64,000 nucleotides of DNA from Agrococcus pavilionensis RW1. Its GTDB lineage: Bacteria > Actinomycetota > Actinomycetes > Actinomycetales > Microbacteriaceae. Location of the stretch: contig NZ_ASHR01000024.1 in the NCBI RefSeq assembly GCF_000400485.1, positions 1-64,000 on the forward strand, given 5' to 3'. Under the pieces are notes generated by a model, which did not search any database, was not told the origin of the DNA, and saw nothing but the letters and a program-made list of their open reading frames with translations. Each line of letters starts with the position of its first letter. Positions within the stretch are counted from its first letter, which is position 1. Below, one piece after another: positions 8,959 to 16,842 of this stretch. The position numbers were made by a program, and so were the translations under genes.

Positions 8959-10049
8959 GCGCAAAGCGCCTATTGATGGGACGTAAGCAGCCCGTCGAGA
9001 CCACCATGATGACGACGTTGGACGACGCGGAGCTCGATCGAACCCGACGTCCCAGGACTCCGCTGCAAGGCTTCGGAGCGTTTCTCGGAAAAGGTGACGG
9101 CGACGTAGCCCGAGTACTCGTCCTGCTCCTCATCGTGGTCGTCATCGGCCTGGTCGCCCCGAACTTCATCTCCAAAGCGAGTTGGATGGCGCTGTCGCAG
9201 ACCGCCACCGTGGTCGCGCTCCTGGCCATCGGGCAGACCTTCGTGATCATCACCGGAGGCATCGACCTCTCGGTCGGGGCGGTGATGGCGTGCTCCGCGG
9301 TCATCGGCGCGGTGGTCATGCGGGAGCTGGCTGCTGGAGGCGCTGACCCATCGATCGCGATCCTCGTCGGCCTCGTGACGTCGCTGGGGATCGGCTCGCT
9401 CGCAGGTCTCATCAACGGGCTCATCATCACCAAGCTGCGGATCACTCCCTTCATCGTGACGCTGGGCATGCTGAGCGTCGCGACAGGAAGCATGAACTTG
9501 ATCTCCGGCGGCGCAGAAATCGTCGGGCTGCCCCCGCAGCTCGGCTCGATCGGCAATACCCCGCTGGGCGGATGGTTCACCGTCCCCGTGCTCGTCACGA
9601 TCCTGGTTGCGGTCGTCGCAGGAGTCGCGCTCTCTCAGACCCGCTTCGGCCTACGAACGTTCGCCGTAGGCAGCAACCAAGGCGCCGCTCGGCGCGTAGG
9701 CATCGGGGTCGACTGGCACATCGTCCGCGTGTACGTGTTTGCGGGGTTCCTCGCGGCGGTGGCTGGGTTCCTACTCACCTCCAGATTCGTGAGCGCGAGC
9801 ACCATGGCAGGGACCGGCATGGAGCTGTCCTCGATCGCTGCGGCGGTCATCGGCGGCGCCAGCCTGATGGGTGGGCGCGGCTCGATCCTCGGCACGATGG
9901 TCGGCGCGCTCATCATGGCCGCCTTGCAGATCGGACTCATCATTGCGGGCGTCGCCTCGTTCTGGCAGACGATCGCCATCGGCATCATCACCGTCGCGGC
10001 CGTCTACGGCGACCAAATCCGGATCAAGTACTCGGGCGAGCGCTCCTAG
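8955..10049 (+). CDS. Sugar ABC transporter permease, RbsC-like
   Basis: The 364-residue membrane protein has about nine hydrophobic segments after a roughly 50-residue cytoplasmic leader. It carries the family hallmarks QTFVIITGGIDLSVGAVMA and GGASLMGGRGSILGTMVGAL. It forms the channel of the importer, presumably as a homodimer, since there is no second permease gene here. The ATG at 8955 overlaps the ATPase stop. An in-frame ATG at 9007 would shorten the unusually long N-terminus, so the start is less certain than the identity. Confidence 0.92.
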   Translation: MSAKRLLMGRKQPVETTMMTTLDDAELDRTRRPRTPLQGFGAFLGKGDGDVARVLVLLLIVVVIGLVAPNFISKASWMALSQTATVVALLAIGQTFVIITGGIDLSVGAVMACSAVIGAVVMRELAAGGADPSIAILVGLVTSLGIGSLAGLINGLIITKLRITPFIVTLGMLSVATGSMNLISGGAEIVGLPPQLGSIGNTPLGGWFTVPVLVTILVAVVAGVALSQTRFGLRTFAVGSNQGAARRVGIGVDWHIVRVYVFAGFLAAVAGFLLTSRFVSASTMAGTGMELSSIAAAVIGGASLMGGRGSILGTMVGALIMAALQIGLIIAGVASFWQTIAIGIITVAAVYGDQIRIKYSGERS

Positions 10050-10102
10050 CGATCACCCGCATCGGCCACGGAGCGACGGCGCTCCAAGGGAAGGGAACAA
10101 CC

Positions 10103-11122
10103 ATGCTGAAGAAGCACAATTCGAGGACGGCGATCGGCCTGGCATCGTCGGCCTTCGTCCTCCTTGCAACCGTCGCCTGCTCGGGCGCGACTGCAACCGA
10201 ACCCTCCGAGGGCGCGGACGCGCCAGCAACAGGCGAGGACTTCACAATTGCTCTCGTGCCGGGCATGACCACACATCCGGCGTACCAGACGATGTATTGC
10301 GGGGCACTGCAGGCGGCGGAGGAGCTCGGTGTCACGGTCGATTTCCAAGGCGCGAACGCATGGGATCCCGCGCAGCAGCTGCCCGTGGTGCAGTCGCTGC
10401 TTGCCACCTCGCCGGATGCGCTGCTGCTCGTGCCGTCGGATTCGTCAGCGCTGCGCCCCGCAGTCGATCAGTTCCTCTCGGCCGATATCCCGGTCATCAC
10501 CGTCGACACGGGGCTCGAGGACACGAGTGGTCTCACGGCCGAGATCATGTCGGACAACGAGCAGGGCGGAGGCGCGGCTGCCCAGGCGCTCGGAGAGGCG
10601 ATCGGCGGCGAGGGCACGGTCGCCATCATCTCGGGCGTCCCTGGCGCGACGACCGACATCGCACGCGTGGACGGCTTCCGCGCGGTGATGGAGGAGCAGT
10701 TCCCGAACGTGACCCTGCTCGAGCCGGAGTACTCCCGCTCGGTCGTCGCTACCGCTGAGAGCCAGGTCCAGTCGCTCATGCTCGCCCACGACGACTTGGC
10801 CGGCGTCTTCGGAGTGAACGGCAACTCAGCGACGGGCGCGGCCAACGCCGTCGCGAACGCCGGCGCCGACATCGTCGTGGCGGGCTACGACGCGGAGCCG
10901 GGCACCGTCGAGCAGCTGCGCTCGGGAAACATCAACATCCTCGTGGTCCAGGACTTCATCCAGGAGGGACAGCTCGCGGTGCAGTACGCATACGCTGCGC
11001 TGACCGGAGATGAGTCCGCTATCGAGACACCGCGGGTGCTCGAGAACATCATCGCCACGACGGAGAACGCCGACGACCCGGAGGTCTCGAAGTACTTCTA
11101 CATCCCGGAGTGCCAGGCGTAG
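10103..11122 (+). CDS. Sugar ABC transporter substrate-binding lipoprotein
   Basis: The 339-residue protein is a periplasmic-binding-protein-like type 1 domain (FTIALVPGMTTHPAYQTM...). Its signal sequence ends near Cys26 in LLATVACSG, a slightly atypical lipobox with Thr at -3. Cys in MYCGALQAAEELG and the near-terminal Cys in IPECQA could form the disulfide seen in some relatives. It delivers the sugar to the permease. It has its own GGGAAGGGAAC-type ribosome site 54 bases after the permease, and is last in the operon, followed by a strong hairpin. Confidence 0.92.
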   Translation: MLKKHNSRTAIGLASSAFVLLATVACSGATATEPSEGADAPATGEDFTIALVPGMTTHPAYQTMYCGALQAAEELGVTVDFQGANAWDPAQQLPVVQSLLATSPDALLLVPSDSSALRPAVDQFLSADIPVITVDTGLEDTSGLTAEIMSDNEQGGGAAAQALGEAIGGEGTVAIISGVPGATTDIARVDGFRAVMEEQFPNVTLLEPEYSRSVVATAESQVQSLMLAHDDLAGVFGVNGNSATGAANAVANAGADIVVAGYDAEPGTVEQLRSGNINILVVQDFIQEGQLAVQYAYAALTGDESAIETPRVLENIIATTENADDPEVSKYFYIPECQA

Positions 11123-11136
11123 AGACTGGGAGCCCG

Positions 11137-11170
11137 TGGGGCCGGCCCAGCTGCAGCTGTGCCGGCCCCA
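11137..11170. terminator. Hairpin between convergent genes
   Basis: TGGGGCCGGC (11137-11146) pairs perfectly with GCCGGCCCCA (11161-11170) across a 14-base loop that is itself self-complementary (CAGCTG repeats). TCACTTCTTC follows. It lies just after the substrate-binding gene and could also stop the leftward gene at 11207. Confidence 0.7.
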
Positions 11171-11206
11171 TCACTTCTTCCGCGCCGGCTACGCTCCAGC
11201 GTTGGG

Positions 11207-11803
11207 TCAGAGCGCAAGCGGCTCGCCGCAGTCGCGGCAGGTCGGTGCGACCGGCACCACCATGAAGCAGTGCGGGCAGGTGGTCTCGCGCATGCCGCTC
11301 GGCGCGGATGCTGCCTTCGGCGCGGCCGCGCGCGTGCGAGCCGGACGCTCGGCGCGCGCAGGGCGAGCGGTGCTCGCCGGCAGTGGAGCGAGCAGCGTCG
11401 GGGCGCCGCCGTCGTCCGGCATGGTCGCGCCGAAGGCGCGGTAGCACTCGAGCCGATCGGCAGCGGCGACGCGTTCGCGCGTGGGCGCATCGGTCCCGGC
11501 CGGCACTCCGGCGTAGTCCTCCGCGACGCGGCGCTCGGCCGTGACGCACAGCGACGTGAGCCGGGGCTCTCCGCGCCGCTCCGCATCCGTCGCCACCGCG
11601 CCGAGCACGCGCGGGATCCACTCCTCCGGCGGCTGGTTCGTCGTGATGCCGGTGCGGGCCTGCACACGACCGCTCAGCGCCTCGAACGACAGCCACGCCC
11701 CGTACTCGCCGGCGGTCTCGATAAGCGCGTCGCGCGCGGCGGGCCACCACTGGCGGATCGCGTCGGCTTGCGAGACGTACTTCCCGTTGGCGAGCTCTGG
11801 CAT
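11207..11803 (-). CDS. Uncharacterised protein with C-terminal zinc ribbon
   Basis: The 198-residue protein has a soluble N-terminal part (residues 1-125, with WWPAARDALIETAGEYGAWLSFEALSGRVQ) and an Ala/Pro/Arg-rich linker. It ends with a four-cysteine knuckle, CPHC...CRDC, which should bind zinc. I do not recognise a family with a known job. The ATG at 11803 lies exactly six bases after a TACGGT box. It is convergent with the sugar operon. Confidence 0.75.
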   Translation of the reverse strand: MPELANGKYVSQADAIRQWWPAARDALIETAGEYGAWLSFEALSGRVQARTGITTNQPPEEWIPRVLGAVATDAERRGEPRLTSLCVTAERRVAEDYAGVPAGTDAPTRERVAAADRLECYRAFGATMPDDGGAPTLLAPLPASTARPARAERPARTRAAAPKAASAPSGMRETTCPHCFMVVPVAPTCRDCGEPLAL

Positions 11804-11809
11804 CCCTCA

Positions 11810-11815
11810 ACCGTA
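11810..11815 (-). promoter_or_regulatory. -10 box of a probable leaderless transcript
   Basis: TACGGT on the minus strand, six bases before the ATG at 11803. Confidence 0.5.
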
Positions 11816-11850
11816 TCGACGGCGGCTGGGCAGGCGCGCCGCGGCGGAAG

Positions 11851-12372
11851 CTACCTACCGATGACCGGCGGGGCGACGCGCGGCGCCTCCGCTCGGCGGC
11901 GCGCGACGGCGATCATCCACTCGACGACGAGCGCGAGCCAGCCGCCGAGCCAGGCGATCGCGGCGAGCGCGGCGACGCCGTTCGAGATGTCGTTCACGGG
12001 CGAGCCGCTCCCCGTCTGGCCGACGACGAGGCCGAGCGTCGATGCGACCGACTCGCTCGTGTCGCCGCCGTCGACCACCGTGAAGCCGACCACCATGACG
12101 CCCACCGAGGTGAGCCACGCCCAGATGATCGCGCGCGTACGGTGGCCGGGTGCGCGCAGCGCCCCTAGCCGTCGCAGCATGCTGACCGCGGCGATGATGA
12201 CGGCCGCGTAGCCGAGCAGCCAGATCGGGAACGAGAAGACCATCCCGACGAGCAGCCAACCGCCGGTCGGAGCCTTGAGCGCGATCGCGACCAGCGGCGC
12301 GATGATCGCGACCCAGCCGGCGACGATGAGCGGGACGTCCGAACGGGGTGCAGGGCTGCCGGATGCATGCAT
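11851..12372 (-). CDS. Small integral membrane protein, unknown function
   Basis: The 173-residue protein has four hydrophobic segments: VPLIVAGWVAIIAPLVAIAL, GMVFSFPIWLLGYAAVIIAAV, AIIWAWLTSVGVMVVGFTVV, and ALAAIAWLGGWLALVVEWMIAVA. A short basic tail follows. No family was recognised. The start is uncertain: ATG 12372 is used here, and an in-frame ATG at 12390 would add six residues. Confidence 0.6.
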   Translation of the reverse strand: MHASGSPAPRSDVPLIVAGWVAIIAPLVAIALKAPTGGWLLVGMVFSFPIWLLGYAAVIIAAVSMLRRLGALRAPGHRTRAIIWAWLTSVGVMVVGFTVVDGGDTSESVASTLGLVVGQTGSGSPVNDISNGVAALAAIAWLGGWLALVVEWMIAVARRRAEAPRVAPPVIGR

Positions 12373-12496
12373 GGGGAAAGCGTGCCGCATCCGTGCCGGT
12401 CGTGGCGCTTCCGGCACCGACGTGCGCGGGCATCGCTCTAGAGTGCGAAGGGAGAGGCGGCCTCAAGGGCGGTCGGAACGATCGAGGAGGGTCTGC

Positions 12497-13246
12497 GTGG
12501 CACGAGCCGGCATTCGCGAGCAGTGGCGCGACCTGAACGCCGCTCGCCCCGGACCCGGGCCGCTCGCAGTCTGGGCGCTCGCTCTCGGCCTCGGCGCGGC
12601 GCTCGGCCTCATCACGGGCGTCGGCAACGGCGCGCTCATCCGCGCCGACGCGCCCGCCCGGTCCGATGTCGCCGCGAGCGCCGCGGCGGTCGCGTGGGCG
12701 GAGCGGACCTTCCCGACGTTCGAGCCGGTCACCGTGCACGGACGAGGGGATGCGGCCGTCGAGCTGCCCGCGCACGCCGGGATCATCTCGGCGACCTATC
12801 GTGGCGACGACGACTTCAACGTCGTCGTGGTGGATCGCTTCGACCGGATGACCGACGTCGACTACGCGGTGAGCACCGTCGGCGCCTACAGCGGCCACAC
12901 CGCGTTCGGCTACGACTCGAGCGACGCAGTCGCCCTGCGCGTGACCGCCGACGACGGCGCCTCGTGGAACCTCACCATCTCGCCGATCGCCTCCGCGCCC
13001 GGGTTCACGAGCGCAGGCACGGGCGACGCCGTCTTCCTCCACGAGGGCGAGCCCGCGACGATGACCGCGATGCACGGCGGCGATGAACCCATCCTCATCA
13101 CGGAGCTGACGGGAGACGCGGATGCGACGTCGACGTCGCTGCTCTTCAACGAGTCGGCGGTCTCTGGGGAGCCGGCGCGACTCGGCTCCGGACCATCCCT
13201 CGTCGTCGTCGAGGCGGTGGGCGACTGGAGCCTGACGATCGACTGA
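12497..13246 (+). CDS. Membrane-anchored extracytoplasmic protein, unknown function
   Basis: The 249-residue protein has one N-terminal transmembrane helix (about residues 22-45) and a beta-rich exported domain with many Asp/Thr residues. No catalytic motif is visible. The GTG at 12497 follows GAGGAGGGTCTGC, a clear ribosome site, and a TAGAGT box lies about 50 bases further upstream (12439-12444). It points away from the membrane-protein gene to its left. Confidence 0.7.
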   Translation: MARAGIREQWRDLNAARPGPGPLAVWALALGLGAALGLITGVGNGALIRADAPARSDVAASAAAVAWAERTFPTFEPVTVHGRGDAAVELPAHAGIISATYRGDDDFNVVVVDRFDRMTDVDYAVSTVGAYSGHTAFGYDSSDAVALRVTADDGASWNLTISPIASAPGFTSAGTGDAVFLHEGEPATMTAMHGGDEPILITELTGDADATSTSLLFNESAVSGEPARLGSGPSLVVVEAVGDWSLTID

Positions 13247-13337
13247 GCAGTAGGACTCGTGCCGCGCTCACGCGGCGTCCAGGGTTCCGCGGGACGCTGG
13301 AGCGCGGACAGCACGTGCACCGCGACCGGAGGCGACC

Positions 13338-13850
13338 ATGAACGACGCAGCGCGACCCGACGCATCCGCCGACGCCCACGGCAACCTCTCGACCTACCTG
13401 AACGAGCACCTGCTCGCCTCGGAGGGCGGCGTGAAGGCGTTCCGCGCGGCGGCGAAGACCTTCGAGGGCACGCCGCACGAGCAGGTGCTCGTCGCGCTCG
13501 CCGAGGAGGTCGACCGCGACCGGCGGGATCTCGCGAAGATCATCCAGCAGCTCGACTACCGGCCGAAGGGCTGGAAGCGCGCGCTCACGCTGCTGCTGCG
13601 CGCGGGCGGGAGCGTCAACCCGGTCAACCTGCTGCGCATGCGGCGCAGCTCGATGACGCAGCTCGAGCTCGACTTCCTCACCGGCGCGGTGCGCGGCAAG
13701 CTCTCGATGTGGCAGGCGCTCATCGAGCTGTCGGCCTCGGACTCGCGGTTCGATCGGGCGCTGCTCGACGACCTCGTGCGGCGGGCCGAGCATCAGATCG
13801 CCGAGGTGCAGCGGATCAGCCACGAGACGGTGCGGGAGCGGTTCGCGTAG
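13338..13850 (+). CDS. Helical cytoplasmic protein, unknown function
   Basis: The 170-residue protein is predicted to be almost wholly alpha-helical. The pattern NLSTYLNEHLLASEGGVKAFRAAAKTF and HEQVLVALAEEVDRDRRDLAKIIQQLDY resembles a four-helix ferritin-like bundle, but I see no complete di-iron Glu/His set, so this is only a fold guess. A clear GGAGG precedes the ATG at 13338. It stands alone. Confidence 0.7.
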   Translation: MNDAARPDASADAHGNLSTYLNEHLLASEGGVKAFRAAAKTFEGTPHEQVLVALAEEVDRDRRDLAKIIQQLDYRPKGWKRALTLLLRAGGSVNPVNLLRMRRSSMTQLELDFLTGAVRGKLSMWQALIELSASDSRFDRALLDDLVRRAEHQIAEVQRISHETVRERFA

Positions 13851-13986
13851 CGCCGGGCTGAGCGCAGCGCCCCGGCGACAGGCCGCGTCGCGTGCGCCGA
13901 GCGGTTGGCGCACGTCCATACGATGGCGGGATCGGGCAGCCCCGAGCCTCCCAGCGGCTCGACGGCGCCCTCGAACGGAGACCTCC

Positions 13987-14757
13987 ATGCCGCCAGCACC
14001 TCGAGTCGTGCGCTCGCGGTCGGCTCGGGCGCACGTCGGCGCGTTTGCGGCGCTCATCGGGGCGGTGCTCCTGGGCGGGTGCAGCGCGGCTGGCGCGATC
14101 ACCGGGGAACCGCCGGTTCGAGAGAGCGCGCGGCCCGCTCCCTCGATCGCGCCGGCCCCTGCGGCGTCCCCGACGCCGACGACGCCGGACGCGCAGGGCG
14201 AGCTGCGGGCGATCGCCGCGACGCTCGAGGTGATCGACGAACGAGTCGCGATCCCGCCGTACCGGCGCGCCGACTTCGGTGACGGATGGGTCGACGTCGA
14301 TCGCAACGGATGCTCGACTCGGCAGGACATCCTGCAGCGCGACCTCGAGGGCGAGGCGCTCGCAGCCGACGAGTGCACGGTGCTGACCGGCACGCTCCGC
14401 GTCGAGCCGTACACGGGCGCCACGCTCGAGTTCGCGCACGATCGCATCGGCGGCGACAGCCAAGCCGTGCAGATCGACCACATCATCAGCCTCTCGGCCG
14501 CGCACCGCGGGGGCGCGTGGGCGTGGAGCTACGAGGAGCGCGTCGTATTCGCGAACGATCCGGCGACGCTGCTCGCGGTCGACGGCCCGACGAACTCGGC
14601 CAAGGGCGATCGTGGACCGGGCGACTGGATGCCGGAGGATCCGGGCTTCTGGTGCGAGTACGCGGGTCGCTACACGCAGATCGCGCACGACTACGCGCTG
14701 GCGGTCGCGAGCGAGGACAAGCGGATGCTCGTCGACGTGCTGGAGGCGTGCGGCTGA
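13987..14757 (+). CDS. Secreted lipoprotein with GmrSD/DUF1524-type HNH nuclease domain
   Basis: The 256-residue protein has a signal peptide with lipobox LLGGC (Cys near residue 32) and a Pro/Thr/Ser/Ala-rich spacer to about 70. A DUF1524-like domain follows: DVDRNGCSTRQDIL, then the nuclease core VQIDHIISLSAAHRGGAW (DH near residue 163) and DGPTNSAKGDRGPGDWMPE, ending in a Trp-Cys-Tyr helix. Secreted relatives in actinobacteria are thought to degrade extracellular DNA; nuclease activity here is inferred from the DH...N...K pattern. The ATG at 13987 follows CGGAGACCTCC. Confidence 0.85.
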   Translation: MPPAPRVVRSRSARAHVGAFAALIGAVLLGGCSAAGAITGEPPVRESARPAPSIAPAPAASPTPTTPDAQGELRAIAATLEVIDERVAIPPYRRADFGDGWVDVDRNGCSTRQDILQRDLEGEALAADECTVLTGTLRVEPYTGATLEFAHDRIGGDSQAVQIDHIISLSAAHRGGAWAWSYEERVVFANDPATLLAVDGPTNSAKGDRGPGDWMPEDPGFWCEYAGRYTQIAHDYALAVASEDKRMLVDVLEACG

Positions 14758-14762
14758 GGCTT

Positions 14763-14802
14763 GGTCTCGATACGCGCGCTTCGCGGGCTACTCGACCAGC
14801 GG
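14763..14802. repeat. REP-like hairpin repeat, copy A
   Basis: It begins GGTCTCGATACG and ends GCTACTCGACCAGCGG, with an imperfect stem and TTC loop in between (GCGCGC/GCGGGC). It lies just after the DUF1524 lipoprotein gene. Other copies are at 16789, 19764 (inverted) and 27957. Confidence 0.7.
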
Positions 14803-14920
14803 TCGGGCCGGGTGGCGGGCTGAGGCGGCATGCGGGTTGCGGGCGTAAGGTGCCCGCGCAAGGCTTGCTGCGTGCCCGGCCGGGCCGACGCATCCGCCCG
14901 CCACGATCTCGGGAGGCCGC

Positions 14921-16348
14921 ATGACCAGCGCTGTCGTCGTGGGCGCGGGGCCGAACGGCCTCACCGCCGCCGCCGTGCTCGCGCGCGCGGGACTCGAGGT
15001 GACCGTGCTCGAGCGCGCCGAGAGGATCGGCGGCGCCAGCGCGTCGATGCCGGCGTTCGGCGACCAGGCGATCATCGATCCCGGCGCATCGGGGCACCCG
15101 TTCGGCGTCACGAGCCCGGCCTTCCGCTCGCTCGGGCTCGAGCAGCACGGGCTCGAGTGGGTGCACGCCGACTACCCGATGGCGCATCCGCTGCCGGGGG
15201 GCCGCGCGGCGATCCTGCACCGCGACGCGGAGCAGACCGCGCGCGAGCTCGGCGTCGACGCGAAGGCGTGGCTGCGGATGCACGCCCCGGCGACCGAGGA
15301 CCCGAACGCGACCGCCGAGGCCATCCTCGGGCCGCTGCTGCGGTGGCCGAAGGACCCGGTGCTGCTCGCGCGCTTCGGGCTGCGCGGCGCGTGGCCGGCG
15401 ACGCTGCTCGCCCGCACGGTCTTCCGCTCCGGCGCGGCGCAAGCGCTGTTCGCCGGCTCGGTGACGCACGCGACGCTGCCGCTCGGGCATCCGCTCACGA
15501 GCGCGTTCGGGGTCGCGTTCGGCGGCGTCGGGCACTCGGCGGGATGGCCGTTCGCGAAGGGCGGGTCGCAGTCGATCGCGGATGCCCTGGGTCGCGTCGT
15601 CGAGGCGCACGGCGGCCGGATCGAGACCGGCGTCGACGTGACCGACCTGCGCGAGCTGCCGCCGGCCGACCTCGTGCTGCTCGACCTCACGCCGCGGCAG
15701 CTGCTGCGCGTCGCGCACGGCCGGATCGAGGGGCTCTACGCGAAGCGGATGGAGCGCTGGAAGTACGGCCCCGCGGTCTCGAAGCTCGACGTGCTGCTCG
15801 ACGGACCGGTGCCGTGGGAGGACGAGCGGGTCGGTCGCGCCGGCACCGTGCACCTGAGCGGCACGCTCGCCGAGATCGCGCACGCCGAGCGCGAGGTCGC
15901 GCGCGGCCGCATGCCCGAGCGCCCGTTCGTGCTCGCGACGCAGCCGAGCGTCGCCGACCCCGAGCGCGCGCCCGCCGGGCGGCACACGCTGTGGGCCTAC
16001 GCGCACGTGCCGCACGGGTGGCCGGGTGACGCATCCGACGCCATCGAGGCGCAGATCGAGCGCTTCGCCCCCGGCTTCCGCGACCGGATCCTTGAGCGGC
16101 GGCCGATGACGCCCGCGGCGCTCGAGCTGTGGAACCCGAACCTCGTCGGCGGTTCGATCGGCGGTGGCACGCTCGCCGGCACGCAGCAGCTCGCGCGGCC
16201 GGTGCTCGCGAACCCCCACCGGGTGCCGATGCCGGGCCGGATCTTCCTGTGCTCGTCGTCGGTGCCGCCGGGCGGCGGCGTGCATGGCATGAGCGGCTGG
16301 CACGCGGCGCACGCGGCACTCAAGGAGATGGGCGTGCACGCGAGCTGA
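14921..16348 (+). CDS. FAD-dependent oxidoreductase, phytoene-desaturase/amine-oxidase superfamily
   Basis: The 475-residue protein has an N-terminal dinucleotide fold (VVVGAGPNGLTAAAVLARAG...LERAERIGGASAS) and the family's C-terminal FAD segment (PGRIFLCSSSVPPGGGVHGMSGWHAAHAAL). Middle features such as FAKGGSQSIADALGRVVEAHGGRIETG match carotenoid desaturase and isomerase relatives. No other carotenoid gene is nearby, so the substrate is open. The ATG at 14921 begins directly at the first beta-strand. Confidence 0.85.
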   Translation: MTSAVVVGAGPNGLTAAAVLARAGLEVTVLERAERIGGASASMPAFGDQAIIDPGASGHPFGVTSPAFRSLGLEQHGLEWVHADYPMAHPLPGGRAAILHRDAEQTARELGVDAKAWLRMHAPATEDPNATAEAILGPLLRWPKDPVLLARFGLRGAWPATLLARTVFRSGAAQALFAGSVTHATLPLGHPLTSAFGVAFGGVGHSAGWPFAKGGSQSIADALGRVVEAHGGRIETGVDVTDLRELPPADLVLLDLTPRQLLRVAHGRIEGLYAKRMERWKYGPAVSKLDVLLDGPVPWEDERVGRAGTVHLSGTLAEIAHAEREVARGRMPERPFVLATQPSVADPERAPAGRHTLWAYAHVPHGWPGDASDAIEAQIERFAPGFRDRILERRPMTPAALELWNPNLVGGSIGGGTLAGTQQLARPVLANPHRVPMPGRIFLCSSSVPPGGGVHGMSGWHAAHAALKEMGVHAS

Positions 16349-16379
16349 GCGACGGGGCGGATGCGTCCCCCACCGTCAC

Positions 16380-16385
16380 TAGATT
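16380..16385 (+). promoter_or_regulatory. -10 box of a probable leaderless transcript
   Basis: TAGATT seven bases before the GTG at 16393. Confidence 0.5.
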
Positions 16386-16392
16386 GACGAGC

Positions 16393-16575
16393 GTGAACCC
16401 GTCCCCCTCTCCCAGCTGGCAGTTCGACCTCTTCGGCTGGCTCGCCGGCGCTGCAGGCTCAGTGTTCGTGGCGCTGCTCATCGGTCTCGGTCTGTCGTTC
16501 CTCGGGATGCTCGCCACCTACTGGCTCATCCGCCTCGCCGTGCGCCACGGCACGATGGACACCGCACGCTGGTAG
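16393..16575 (+). CDS. Small single-pass membrane protein
   Basis: The 60-residue protein has one long hydrophobic helix (FGWLAGAAGSVFVALLIGLGLSFLGMLATYWLI) and a short basic tail. It has no ribosome site but begins seven bases after TAGATT, which supports a leaderless GTG start. Function unknown. The 16576-16842 stretch after it holds only the REP-like repeat. Confidence 0.55.
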   Translation: MNPSPSPSWQFDLFGWLAGAAGSVFVALLIGLGLSFLGMLATYWLIRLAVRHGTMDTARW

Positions 16576-16788
16576 GCCGCGACGATGGCGCATCGCAGCG
16601 CCGAGGTCACGCCCGTCGTGGCGAGCGCATCGGCACCCGCACCGCGTGCCCGACCGAGAGCGCGCCGCGATCACGGCGTGCCGGTGCCGCCTCGGAGCAC
16701 GATGGAGTGGTGACTGGGCTGACTCCCGCGTCGCCAGCGAGACTCTGAGCGGCGGCCACTTGTAGCGGCGCCTCCCGCTCACGACAGT

Positions 16789-16830
16789 GGTCTCGATACG
16801 CCCGGCTGCGCCGGGCTACTCGACCAGCGG
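16789..16830. repeat. REP-like hairpin repeat, copy B
   Basis: It begins GGTCTCGATACG and ends GCTACTCGACCAGCGG. The internal stem CCCGGC/GCCGGG pairs perfectly around a TGC loop. It ends 12 bases before the next start codon. Confidence 0.75.
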
Positions 16831-16842
16831 AGGGGGTGAACC

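Noticed and set aside
12470-13075. Long minus-strand frame antisense to the membrane-anchored protein gene
   Set aside because: It is the shadow of the GTG-12497 gene, which has a ribosome site, a membrane helix and consistent codon bias.
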